DNA of 64,000 nucleotides from Paenibacillus cymbidii (GTDB lineage Bacteria; Bacillota; Bacilli; Paenibacillales; NBRC-103111), in assembly GCF_004764705.1 (NCBI RefSeq), contig NZ_SHLX01000038.1:1-64000 (forward strand), in the 5' to 3' direction. Positions within the stretch are counted from its first letter, which is position 1. Every line of letters starts with the position of its first letter. The notes below the pieces were generated by a model. It was given only the letters and a program-made list of their open reading frames with translations. It was not told the origin of the DNA and ran no database searches. Positions 1-7,823 of this stretch are shown one piece after another. The position numbers were made by a program, and so were the translations under genes.

Positions 1-3000
1 CGAGCCGCCGGCCATGCGGCGGCTGCAGTTGCGGCGGCCCGTGCGGCCGCTGCCGTGGCCGGCGAGCCGCCCGGCGCGCGCTGCGGCGATGCCGCGCCGG
101 CGACGCGCTCGACGAGCCGCTCGACCAGCCGCAAGTTCCGCTGCGCCGCAACCAGCGGCTCTTGCCGCCAGAAGCCGCCGGCCGCCGCCGCCGATTCGGC
201 GGCGCTGCCGCGAAGCCCTTGCGGCGCGTTTACGCTGCCGGCGGTGCCGGTGCCGTCGCCGAGCGACTGCGCCGGCGCTTGCGCCGACAAGGCGGCGCTT
301 GCGCTGACGCGAGCCGCCGGCGTCCAGGCCGCGGCGTCGCCAGCGGCCGCTCGCGAGACCGCCGCCGCTGAGGGCGCGCCTTCCCGCGGCGGCGAAACCG
401 CGGCGGCAATGCGCTCGATCAGCCGCTCGAGCAGGCTGTGCGTCCGCTGCACCGCAACCAGCGGCGCTTGCTTCCACGAGCGGCCGACCGACGCGGCCGC
501 CGACATGGCAGCGTTGCCGCGAAGCCGCTCCTGCGACGCGTTGGCGCCGCCCGCGGTGCCAGCGCCGAGCCGCTGCGCCCGCTGCAGCCCCGGCGTTGCG
601 GCGCTGCCGGCCCCCCGTGCGGCAGGAGCCAGCTCCGCTGCGCGAAGAGCCGCTGCCGCCGCAGATGCCGGCGAATTTTCTCCGGAGCGCAGCGTTGCCG
701 GAGCAACGACGCGCCCGGCGAGCCGTTCGATCATCGTGCGCGTCGTCTGCGACGCAGCCGATGCTTCCTGGCTCCAGGGCCGGTAATAAGTCAAAAATAC
801 CGAATTGGCATCGATCCAGGCGTCGGCGCTTGCCGCCGACAACGCCGCCGGCGAATCCGTCGGCAAACCGCCCGTCAGGAAGGGCTGCTGGCCGAACGTG
901 CCGGCCATGTCGCGCTGCGCCGGCGGGAATCCGGCTGCCGCATCCGCCTGTCCGGCGAATGTGCGGCCGTTGCTCGGCGTCAGCGGCGATTCCGCCGCCG
1001 CCGAACGGAACAACCGTCCGCCGGTTGTGCCTGCTCCGCCGAGCGGCCCAGCTTCGTCGCCGCCCGGCGTTGCCGGGCGCATGACTGCGCGTTGCTGCAG
1101 CGCTCCCGCCGCATCCGTGCGGCCCGTTGCCGTGGCGCCGCCTTCGCCGCTCGGCGCCCGTTCGACGAAGCGCAGCACAACCGGCTCGCGCGCCGGCAGC
1201 GGCTGCCGCCGAATCAGCGGCCCCGCCGCCGGTTCCTGCGTCGGCCCGCCGCCGGGGCGACCTGCCGCGCCGCCTGCGGGGCTGCCCGGACCGGCTCCGC
1301 GGCCGGATGCGCCGGCTTGCGGAGCAATGACGCCCATGCGGCGCTGACGCCGCCGCTGCAACGATTCGAGCAGCCGGTGCAGCGCCGGCTCCGTTGCCGC
1401 ATGTGCCGCTTCCCCAGCGGGGGTTCGCCGGATGACGCTCCCCGCTCTGCCTGCGGCGGCCGGCCTTTCTCCAGCGGACGCCCCGGGATCGTTGCCCGAA
1501 GCGTCCGCGGAGCCGACCCCGCCGCCTGCCGTTTCGCCGGCAGTGGTTGACGTTACGGCGCTCCGCCATGTTGCCGCGCTTGCCGTGCGGCGCAATTGCT
1601 CCGGCGCCGCATCCGCTTCACCAATCGCCGGAGCGGCTTGCCGCAGCAGCCGCTGCGCTTCGCCCCACTCCGGCGCTTCCCAGGCAAGCGCGTTTCCTTG
1701 TTCGGTCCGCCCGTCTGTATCAGCGCCAGTCTTCTCGATCAGCGCCAAGCGGAAAGCGTTGTTGCCCCTCGCCAGCGCCGTTACGAAGTCCATGACGCCC
1801 GTGCCGTCCGGCTGGCGGCCACTGCGCAGCAGCGGCAATAACTCCGCTTGCGCCGTTTCGTCGCCGGCTGTCGCTTCCGCCTCGGCCGACCGTGCGCCTT
1901 CCCCGGTTGAACCGGCCGGCAACTGCCCGGCAGCGGCGCTTCGTTGCCGCCGCTGGCCGCGGGCGTCGGCGGATTGTTCCGCTGCCGGCGCAAACCGGCT
2001 CGCGAGCCATTGCCACAGCGGCTCCAACTCGCCGGCCTCTTCCGCCGTTCGCCGGTTGTTGCGGCGAAACGACAGCGGCTGCTGCCGGCTTGCCGCTTGG
2101 CCGCGTTCCTCCGGCTCGCGCCGGATGACGGTGCCGCCAAGCAAACCGGCGAACGATTCGTCCCCTTCGCCCGGCGCCGTGTAATGCAAGCGCCCCGCTG
2201 CGACAACCGGCGGCCCGTCCGGCCCGAACCCGGCTGGCCAATCGCCGATCCGGCTGTTGCGATTCGCTTCCGTCTGCCTCGGCCGGCGTATTTCCGCAGC
2301 GGCTGCAGCCCGATTCGACGATGCCGCTTCCGCGTTTGCCGGTTCGCCCGCCCCTCGCCACGCCTCGGAAAGCCCGCCGCCTGCTTGCTGCAGCCACTCC
2401 CGCACGGCTTGCCTGCGGCCGCGCGGCGTTGTTGCCGTATCCTCCGCCAACAGCCGCAGCGTTTGCCACACGAGCTGCGGCTGCGATTGCTGCCTGCGGC
2501 TCCCCGGGCCGGCCGCGCCGGCGCGTTGCCTGCCCGCGCGGCTTCCGCCCGTTGCCGCCGAAGCGTACCCGGCGGCCGCTTCGTCGCCGGCCGCTCGCCT
2601 GAGCATAACCGCGCTGTCGGCTGCGGTTATCGTTCGCTCCGGGAAGCCGGAGACGAGCGACCTCGCTTCCCGCAACAAACGAACGCCGAGCGCGATGCCT
2701 TCGCGGTTGCCCTGCAGCGCCCTTGCCGTCAGGCGGCGCTCTTCCGGCATACCGGACGCGATTGCGTCCGCCGGCAGCGCCAAGCCTGCCGTCCGCCGCA
2801 GCCATTCCAGCAGCAGCGCTCCCGCTGCGGGAAGCTGCCGCTCCGCCGGATGCCGCCGCGCGCGTTGCCCGGCTCCCGTTTCGCCGGTTGTCGGCTCTGC
2901 CGCCAACGCCCGGCGAATGCTTGCATTACCCGGCTCGCGCCCCCAAACCGCCATCCGGCCGTCCCGATCCGCTTCCCGTTCCGCTGCCGACGCGCTTCCG

Positions 3001-5783
3001 CCAAGGCGCTGCGCCGTTGTCTCCGCCGTTCTCCTGCCGGTTGCCGGGAACGTTCTTCCTTCATCCCCGTCGCCCCGGCCCGCAGCAGGCGGCGCCATAA
3101 CCGCCGCATCTTGCACCGGGTTCATCTCCGCACCGCGTCTTCGAGCTGCCGTTGCGGGCGCGCCATCTGCCGGCGCCACTCGTTCGCGCTGCGTCACCGC
3201 CACCGGCGAACCGGGCGTCAACTGCCGGCCGCCCGCCATGCGCAGCAGCATATCCGCCTTGCGTTGCCACGGCCGCGCGACTGTCTCCCGCTGCAGCGGC
3301 TGCCGGCGAAGCGCCGTACCGGCGCGTTCCGCCTGCGGCCCGTCACCGGGCTCGGCCGTAAACGACGCAGCAGCCTCGCCGCTTCGCCGACCTGCGCCAA
3401 ACCTCGACGCGGACATTGACCCGCCGGATGCAAACCCGCGCCGACCCGTTCTGCCCTGCTCCTCCGCCGACGGGGCCGCATCAAGCGCCGCGAAGCCGGA
3501 ACGCCCTTCCACAAGCGTTGCCGCCACTTCCTGGGCAAGCCGCTCGCGCCACACGAATGCGGGCGCTCCCGCCCTCATCCGGTTCGGCGCGCCGGCAAGC
3601 GCCAGATAAGCCGTTACATCCGAGCGAAGCATCGGCCGCTGCGCCGTCGATCCGCCGGCAACCGCCGATTCCATGCCGGTTGGCGAGCTGTCTCCGGCTT
3701 GCTGCGCCGTCCGCCGGACGATTCCTGTTGCTTCAGCCGTTCCTTCGCCTGCAGCGACGGAACCGCCATCTTCAGTCCGACCGACTACTGCCGGCCCGCT
3801 TACGGCCGTCGCACCGCCGACTGTTGCCGGCAGCCACACGGCGCCTCGCGGCTCCCCGTTCCCGGCGCGCTCCGCGTTTGCCGCGCGGAATGCGGGAGCC
3901 GTCGCCTCCGCTGGCGCCATCTCCTGCATCCGCCGAATCGCCGCCGCCGCGTCGCGAGCGGACACCGCCTGGCTCAGCAGCGCGCGAACCGCTTCGGCAG
4001 GTGCCGCCGAACCGGCCTGCCGCACTAAATATAACAGTGCCGCCGGCGCATAACTGCCCGCCGCTCCGGCCATTGCCGGGAGCCCGAACGGATCGGCCGA
4101 AGCCGCAGCCACGCCGCCCGGGGCCGGGATGCCGATACGCGCCGCCATCCATTGGCGCAGCCGCGCGCCGCCCCAGTCCGCCCGGTTGGCGCTCCAGCCG
4201 CTCCGGCTGCCGAAGCGCTCCGGCCAAGCCTCGGCGTCAAACGCGGAAGGCCAAATGGCCGCCGGCCATTCGCCGTCCAATACCATCGCCCCGCGCTTCG
4301 CCGGCCACTGAACCGCCGTGCGCTGAATCCGCCCGGCTCCTTCTCCCGCAAAACCCGCTTCCGACAGGGAACCGTTCGCGTCATGAACCGAATCCGGCTC
4401 CGCTTCGCCTTCCGTCGCATCCGGGAAAGCTCCGGCACGGCGTTCGCCGCTTGCCGCTTCCTCTCCTCGCATCGCGCGAGCGTCTGCCGACGTCCTTGCC
4501 GGCCGAACAACCGCCCCCGGCCTTTCCTCATCCGTCGGCAGTTGATCCGTGCTTTCACCGGCAGGCAAGCTCGCCGCTTCATCCGCCGGATCGTCCGAAG
4601 ATCGGCGATCCCGGGCCCGCTCGCCCGTTGCCGGCGGCGAACCGAATGGCGTCGCGGACGTCCACGGCGGAAGCGGCGTCGCCACCGTTTCCCCCGCTTG
4701 CCCCGTATCCGGCAGCTCCGGCGCAGCTTCCTGCCGCTTCGCCGACTCTGCAAACTGTCCCTCGTCCGCAAGCGGTCCGGAGCGGCGCTGCCGACCTTCG
4801 GCCTGCTCGCTCCCCCGATCCTCCGACCGACGGAGCGCCTCCGGCCGATCCCCCGCATCGCCCGTTTCCGACATACTCGCCGGATCCGCTGCCCCTTGCC
4901 GGCCCGGTGCGCCGGAAGACGGCTTCGCCTCCGGCTGCCTGTCCGCCGGCGCATGAGCCAACGCACCAGGAAGGTCGCCGTTCCCCGTCCCGCTTCCGGC
5001 CTGCCGCCGCCCCTCGCGCTGCGTCTGTTCCCGCGCGCGTTCCTGAGCCAACCCTTCGCCTTCGGGCGCATAACCTTCCCGCGGGGCGGTTATTTGCTGG
5101 CCGAACGGACGCAGCGTGTCCAGAGACAGCGGCTGCCACGGCGAAGCATCGCCTTCGGCCGGAGCGGCGCCCGGCGTGCGAGGCTCGTTCGTCCGCTCCG
5201 CGCGCCCCGCCGCCGGCGATTCCGGCCGACGCTGCACAGCGTCAGCTCTGCCCGGCGCCGGCCGATCCACCGGCACGCCCGGCGCCGCTGCTCCCGTTCG
5301 AGGCAGCAACTGCTCACCGCCTTGCCGTCCGGCAGCAGACGAAGGCGCCGTAGCTTCACGGCGGCCCTCCGGCCTTCCGGCATTCGCCGCACTCGTTTGC
5401 GCCGCTTGGCGCAGCGGGGCCGGGTGCCAATGTTGTTCGATCACCCGCTCCAGCCGGTGCAGCGTATCGGCCTTCGTCACGATCATCGACGCGTTGCTGT
5501 CGCGCATTTGCTGCAGCTGACGCTGCAGTCGGCGCATGAAGCGTAACCATTCGGCTCTGTCCGTGGAACGTTCGCGTTCGCGAAACACGATTTCCTGTCC
5601 GCCGAGATACGGCCAGCGGCCGAACCCGTACTTGCCGGCGATGCCGGCCGCGAATCGCTGCCAGCCTTGCGCCGACAACAACGCTCCGGCTCCGCCTCCG
5701 ATGCCGCTTCGCTTGCTTCCGGCTTTCATTCGTATGCCGCCCGGTCCGCCCAAGGAACGACCGCCGGACCTTTTCAGAGCCAT
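1..5783 (-). CDS. Giant Ala/Arg/Gly-rich protein of the eCIS cluster (3' end outside window)
   Basis: This minus-strand frame has no TAA, TAG or TGA from 5783 down to the left edge; I checked every TTA, CTA and TCA on the plus strand and none falls in this frame. That gives at least 1,927 codons. The chosen ATG at 5783 follows a GGGGGGA ribosome binding site; an in-frame ATG at 5843 is an alternative. The N-terminus is basic and glycine-rich (MALKRSGGRSLGG), followed by a helical Arg/Gln-rich stretch around residues 70-120. The rest is mostly Ala, Arg, Gly, Pro and Glu. Near the left edge three degenerate units about 100 residues apart (Trp codons at 774, 474 and 168) share W-x-Q, then a conserved Gln and an I/L-ERL-x-x-R-V helix. 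It follows the second tube gene, so a structural, length-determining or cargo role in the particle is inferred. I recognise no enzymatic domain in the parts I translated. Confidence 0.8.
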   Translation of the reverse strand, partial: MALKRSGGRSLGGPGGIRMKAGSKRSGIGGGAGALLSAQGWQRFAAGIAGKYGFGRWPYLGGQEIVFRERERSTDRAEWLRFMRRLQRQLQQMRDSNASMIVTKADTLHRLERVIEQHWHPAPLRQAAQTSAANAGRPEGRREATAPSSAAGRQGGEQLLPRTGAAAPGVPVDRPAPGRADAVQRRPESPAAGRAERTNEPRTPGAAPAEGDASPWQPLSLDTLRPFGQQITAPREGYAPEGEGLAQERAREQTQREGRRQAGSGTGNGDLPGALAHAPADRQPEAKPSSGAPGRQGAADPASMSETGDAGDRPEALRRSEDRGSEQAEGRQRRSGPLADEGQFAESAKRQEAAPELPDTGQAGETVATPLPPWTSATPFGSPPATGERARDRRSSDDPADEAASLPAGESTDQLPTDEERPGAVVRPARTSADARAMRGEEAASGERRAGAFPDATEGEAEPDSVHDANGSLSEAGFAGEGAGRIQRTAVQWPAKRGAMVLDGEWPAAIWPSAFDAEAWPERFGSRSGWSANRADWGGARLRQWMAARIGIPAPGGVAAASADPFGLPAMAGAAGSYAPAALLYLVRQAGSAAPAEAVRALLSQAVSARDAAAAIRRMQEMAPAEATAPAFRAANAERAGNGEPRGAVWLPATVGGATAVSGPAVVGRTEDGGSVAAGEGTAEATGIVRRTAQQAGDSSPTGMESAVAGGSTAQRPMLRSDVTAYLALAGAPNRMRAGAPAFVWRERLAQEVAATLVEGRSGFAALDAAPSAEEQGRTGRRGFASGGSMSASRFGAGRRSGEAAASFTAEPGDGPQAERAGTALRRQPLQRETVARPWQRKADMLLRMAGGRQLTPGSPVAVTQRERVAPADGAPATAARRRGAEMNPVQDAAVMAPPAAGRGDGDEGRTFPATGRRTAETTAQRLGGSASAAEREADRDGRMAVWGREPGNASIRRALAAEPTTGETGAGQRARRHPAERQLPAAGALLLEWLRRTAGLALPADAIASGMPEERRLTARALQGNREGIALGVRLLREARSLVSGFPERTITAADSAVMLRRAAGDEAAAGYASAATGGSRAGRQRAGAAGPGSRRQQSQPQLVWQTLRLLAEDTATTPRGRRQAVREWLQQAGGGLSEAWRGAGEPANAEAASSNRAAAAAEIRRPRQTEANRNSRIGDWPAGFGPDGPPVVAAGRLHYTAPGEGDESFAGLLGGTVIRREPEERGQAASRQQPLSFRRNNRRTAEEAGELEPLWQWLASRFAPAAEQSADARGQRRQRSAAAGQLPAGSTGEGARSAEAEATAGDETAQAELLPLLRSGRQPDGTGVMDFVTALARGNNAFRLALIEKTGADTDGRTEQGNALAWEAPEWGEAQRLLRQAAPAIGEADAAPEQLRRTASAATWRSAVTSTTAGETAGGGVGSADASGNDPGASAGERPAAAGRAGSVIRRTPAGEAAHAATEPALHRLLESLQRRRQRRMGVIAPQAGASGRGAGPGSPAGGAAGRPGGGPTQEPAAGPLIRRQPLPAREPVVLRFVERAPSGEGGATATGRTDAAGALQQRAVMRPATPGGDEAGPLGGAGTTGGRLFRSAAAESPLTPSNGRTFAGQADAAAGFPPAQRDMAGTFGQQPFLTGGLPTDSPAALSAASADAWIDANSVFLTYYRPWSQEASAASQTTRTMIERLAGRVVAPATLRSGENSPASAAAAALRAAELAPAARGAGSAATPGLQRAQRLGAGTAGGANASQERLRGNAAMSAAASVGRSWKQAPLVAVQRTHSLLERLIERIAAAVSPPREGAPSAAAVSRAAAGDAAAWTPAARVSASAALSAQAPAQSLGDGTGTAGSVNAPQGLRGSAAESAAAAGGFWRQEPLVAAQRNLRLVERLVERVAGAASPQRAPGGSPATAAAARAAATAAAAWPAA

Positions 5784-5991
5784 GAATCGTCCCCCCAATT
5801 CTTGGACGGACAAGGGCGTGCTTGAAAACCCGCTCAGTGGCATCTTGCACCGCCTTTTCGCCCCCTGCTGCGTTGCCTTTGCTTGACTTACCTCCTGTAA
5901 GCCCCTGCGCAAAACCGCCTTGCATGGAACGAAAATTCGGCACAATCCGCTGCCCTCGGCGTTCTCAGACACACCCTGGCGCGCCGCCGGT

Positions 5992-6441
5992 TTACTTTTT
6001 GCTGAAAATCGTCTTCAGCCCGTTATGCACAAGCTGCAGCGTTTCGATCGCGACCCCGTTCGAGGTGGCGTTCAGATCCGGTCCGCTCCACTTGACCGGA
6101 TAAGACTCGAAAAAATTCCATCGGCACAGCTCCTTGCCGGCTTGATTTTGCAGGATGACCGAGCCGCTCTTCCGCGTGATCTTGCCGATCGACGCGTTCG
6201 CGTACCAGTCCCACAGCTCGCTGGAGTTGGAGATGCCGCGCTTGAACACGAGCGGCGGATACTTGATCCGCTTCGGCAATTGGTGCACGTAGCCGTTCAC
6301 GCCGCCTTCGGCCACTTCCATCAGCTCGGTTTCCGCTTGCAGGCCCGACACTTCGGTGAAGCCGCCGACGATCAGCCCGTCCAGCTCGACCAGGAACCGA
6401 TATGCGCCGATCACATCGTATTTGGTAGTTGAAACGGCCAC
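5992..6441 (-). CDS. eCIS/phage tail tube protein (T4 gp19-like), second copy
   Basis: The 149-residue protein has the tube-protein layout: an N-terminal beta strand segment (YRFLVELDGLIVGGFTEVSG), the loop L-x-K-R-I-K-Y-P-P-L-V-F-K-R-G, then an E-LWDWYANA helix and a C-terminal strand ending ETLQLVHNGLKTIFSKK. These match the PF06841 family that stacks into the inner tube of contractile particles. The GFTEVSGL motif is the usual family hallmark. It lies 30 bp downstream of the DUF6760 gene in the same direction, so it is probably translated from the same transcript. It differs clearly from the first tube gene at 7361-7795; such divergent paralogues often serve as main tube and baseplate-proximal tube protein, but which is which cannot be told here. 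Confidence 0.93.
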   Translation of the reverse strand: MAVSTTKYDVIGAYRFLVELDGLIVGGFTEVSGLQAETELMEVAEGGVNGYVHQLPKRIKYPPLVFKRGISNSSELWDWYANASIGKITRKSGSVILQNQAGKELCRWNFFESYPVKWSGPDLNATSNGVAIETLQLVHNGLKTIFSKK

Positions 6442-6471
6442 GGCAACGTCTCCCTCTTTCGCCGGCGGCTC

Positions 6472-6675
6472 TTATCGCTTGCCGAATACGTCGAACACGT
6501 TCTCCGGCTTGCTGCCGCCGTCATCGTTCAAATTGCGGTTGATCCGGGATATTTCGTCGCACCATCTGCGGCGCTCGCGGTGCTCCATCGACATGATTTC
6601 ATCGTGAGGCCAGTGCAGGTAATAGGCGATGAATCCGGCTTCCTCGTAAATCTTGTCGATGGGGTACCCGGTTAT
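6472..6675 (-). CDS. DUF6760 small eCIS protein with apparent ATA start
   Basis: The 67-residue product contains the typical core YEEAGFIAYYLHWPHDEIM followed by EHRERRRWCDEISRIN, which I recognise as the DUF6760 family found next to tube and assembly genes in contractile injection clusters. No ATG, GTG or TTG lies upstream in this frame before a TGA near 6697. The only position matching the usual family start is ATA at 6675-6673, which overlaps the TAA of the preceding gene as ATAA. Relatives commonly use a coupled GTGA junction. Translation from the internal ATG at codon 24 would lose the first half of the conserved domain. The function is unknown; a chaperone or assembly role is inferred from position only. 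Confidence 0.72.
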   Translation of the reverse strand: MTGYPIDKIYEEAGFIAYYLHWPHDEIMSMEHRERRRWCDEISRINRNLNDDGGSKPENVFDVFGKR

Positions 6676-7049
6676 GCTCCGTCCGTCTCCGCGATAAAAG
6701 ACACTTCAACGTCGAACTCGTGCTCGCATTTCGGACAAGTCGCATGCACCTTCGGAATTTCCATTTCGTTGATTTGCCGGTAAAAATTTTGCAGGAACGC
6801 GAGGTCGGCCGTAAACAGCTTCTCGACGACACGCGTATCGATCGCCCGCAATTCGCCGAGCTTCGTGATGACCCGCGTCAGCAGGATGATCGACAAATAG
6901 CCGGGATTGGCCTGCACGCGCTGGTCGCGCATCGGCAATATTTCGTCCGCCGCCGTCGCCAGCCGCATCACGCCGCGTTTGTGCAAATTGCCGTCTTCGT
7001 CCACGTAGCCTCGCGGCAGCTCGAATTCGTATTCGGTTCTGAATGCCAT
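6672..7049 (-). CDS. eCIS phage tail assembly protein
   Basis: The 125-residue protein begins MAFRTEYEFELPRGYVDEDG and continues with RGVMRLATAADEILP, then a helical middle (LAFLQNFYRQINEMEI). The C-terminus carries one CPKC pair with a following CEHEF, which looks like a small metal-binding knuckle. This profile is that of the tail assembly proteins seen in eCIS operons, probably acting during tube or baseplate assembly in the cytoplasm. A GAGGAGGACC ribosome binding site precedes the ATG. Its TAA overlaps the presumed start of the DUF6760 gene, which implies translational coupling. The exact molecular role is not established for the family. Confidence 0.85.
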   Translation of the reverse strand: MAFRTEYEFELPRGYVDEDGNLHKRGVMRLATAADEILPMRDQRVQANPGYLSIILLTRVITKLGELRAIDTRVVEKLFTADLAFLQNFYRQINEMEIPKVHATCPKCEHEFDVEVSFIAETDGA

Positions 7050-7360
7050 TGTTGGTCCTCCTCGTTATTGCCCTGACGGGCTTCAACCGTTGATCTTCTT
7101 TTCAATCCGCGTATCCCGTTTGGGATGCGACCGGACTCTATCCGCTGAATGGGTAGATAAATATGGGAAGGGCAATGGACCTTGGCGCCCCTTATTGTCG
7201 AATGGGATGGTTCAAATCGCAGGAATCGGTTTATATACAATCAGGTGCCAACAGGACAAACAAGAGACAAGAGGAAACGGCCATGCCGCCCTGCCCGGGC
7301 GGATACCGTTTCCCGCTTGTACGGGAAGGCGGGGTCCTTCGCCCCCCTCCCCTGGTTCGC
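7050..7360. other. Intergenic gap within the eCIS operon
   Basis: I see no coding sequence here. The stretch contains two small inverted repeats (CCGCCC/GGGCGG near 7284-7300 and TTCCCG/CGGGAA near 7310-7327), neither followed by a clear T-run. They lie just after the stop of the first tube gene on the minus strand, so they could trim expression between the abundant sheath/tube mRNA and the downstream genes. This is only a suggestion. Confidence 0.4.
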
Positions 7361-7795
7361 TTACTTCGTACGGGTCATGCCTTCGTGCGCCAGCTCAAGC
7401 AGCTCGATCGCCACTTCGCCGCCGGTGCCGTTGAAGTTCGGTGCCGTGTATTTGGACGGCCATGCTTCGATAACCTGCCAGGTCGCGACGTCCGTGCCTT
7501 CTTCGTTGATCGCGATGATGGTGACGGTTTTGCGCGATACTTTGCCTTGCAGCGTTTCGGACATCCAGTTGTACATATCCATGGAGTCGGTAACGCCCCA
7601 TTTGAGCGTAATGTTGCCGTATTTGGCCAAACCGGGCAGTTTGCGGGGGGTGATCACTTCGTTGCCTTCCCGGTACTCGATCACCGCGAGCGATGCGTCG
7701 TAACCGGCCACTTCGCTGAAGCCCGCCTGCTGAATGCCTTCCACTTCTACCCGAAATCTAAAATTGCGGTATGGGTCCCTGCGTTCGCCAGCCAT
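7361..7795 (-). CDS. eCIS/phage tail tube protein (T4 gp19-like), first copy
   Basis: The 144-residue protein starts MAGERRDPYRNFRFRVEVEG and carries GFSEVAGYDASLAVIEYREG, followed by P-R-K-L-P-G-L-A-K-Y-G-N-I-T-L-K-W-G and the helix MYNWMSETLQGKV. The C-terminus is IELLELAHEGMTRTK. This is the PF06841 tube fold, forming hexameric rings that make the inner tube inside the sheath. It sits 28 bp after the sheath gene in the same direction, the usual order for contractile systems. Compared with the gene at 5992-6441 it has the canonical Afp1/Afp5-like length and is probably the major tube subunit. Confidence 0.95.
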   Translation of the reverse strand: MAGERRDPYRNFRFRVEVEGIQQAGFSEVAGYDASLAVIEYREGNEVITPRKLPGLAKYGNITLKWGVTDSMDMYNWMSETLQGKVSRKTVTIIAINEEGTDVATWQVIEAWPSKYTAPNFNGTGGEVAIELLELAHEGMTRTK

Positions 7796-7823
7796 GCTAT
7801 TCCCCTTTCAGCGTATTCGCTAC

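Noticed and set aside
14..5546. Many long open frames on the plus strand between 1 and 5.5 kb
   Set aside because: They are Pro/Arg/Ser-rich, overlap each other in all frames and lie antisense to one continuous minus-strand frame. Very high GC removes stop codons from all frames, so they are shadows.
5356..5943. A 195-codon minus-strand frame starting MPNFRSMQGGF
   Set aside because: It overlaps the start of the giant protein in another frame, becomes Arg-rich and has no family resemblance, while the giant frame has a better ribosome binding site and stays open.
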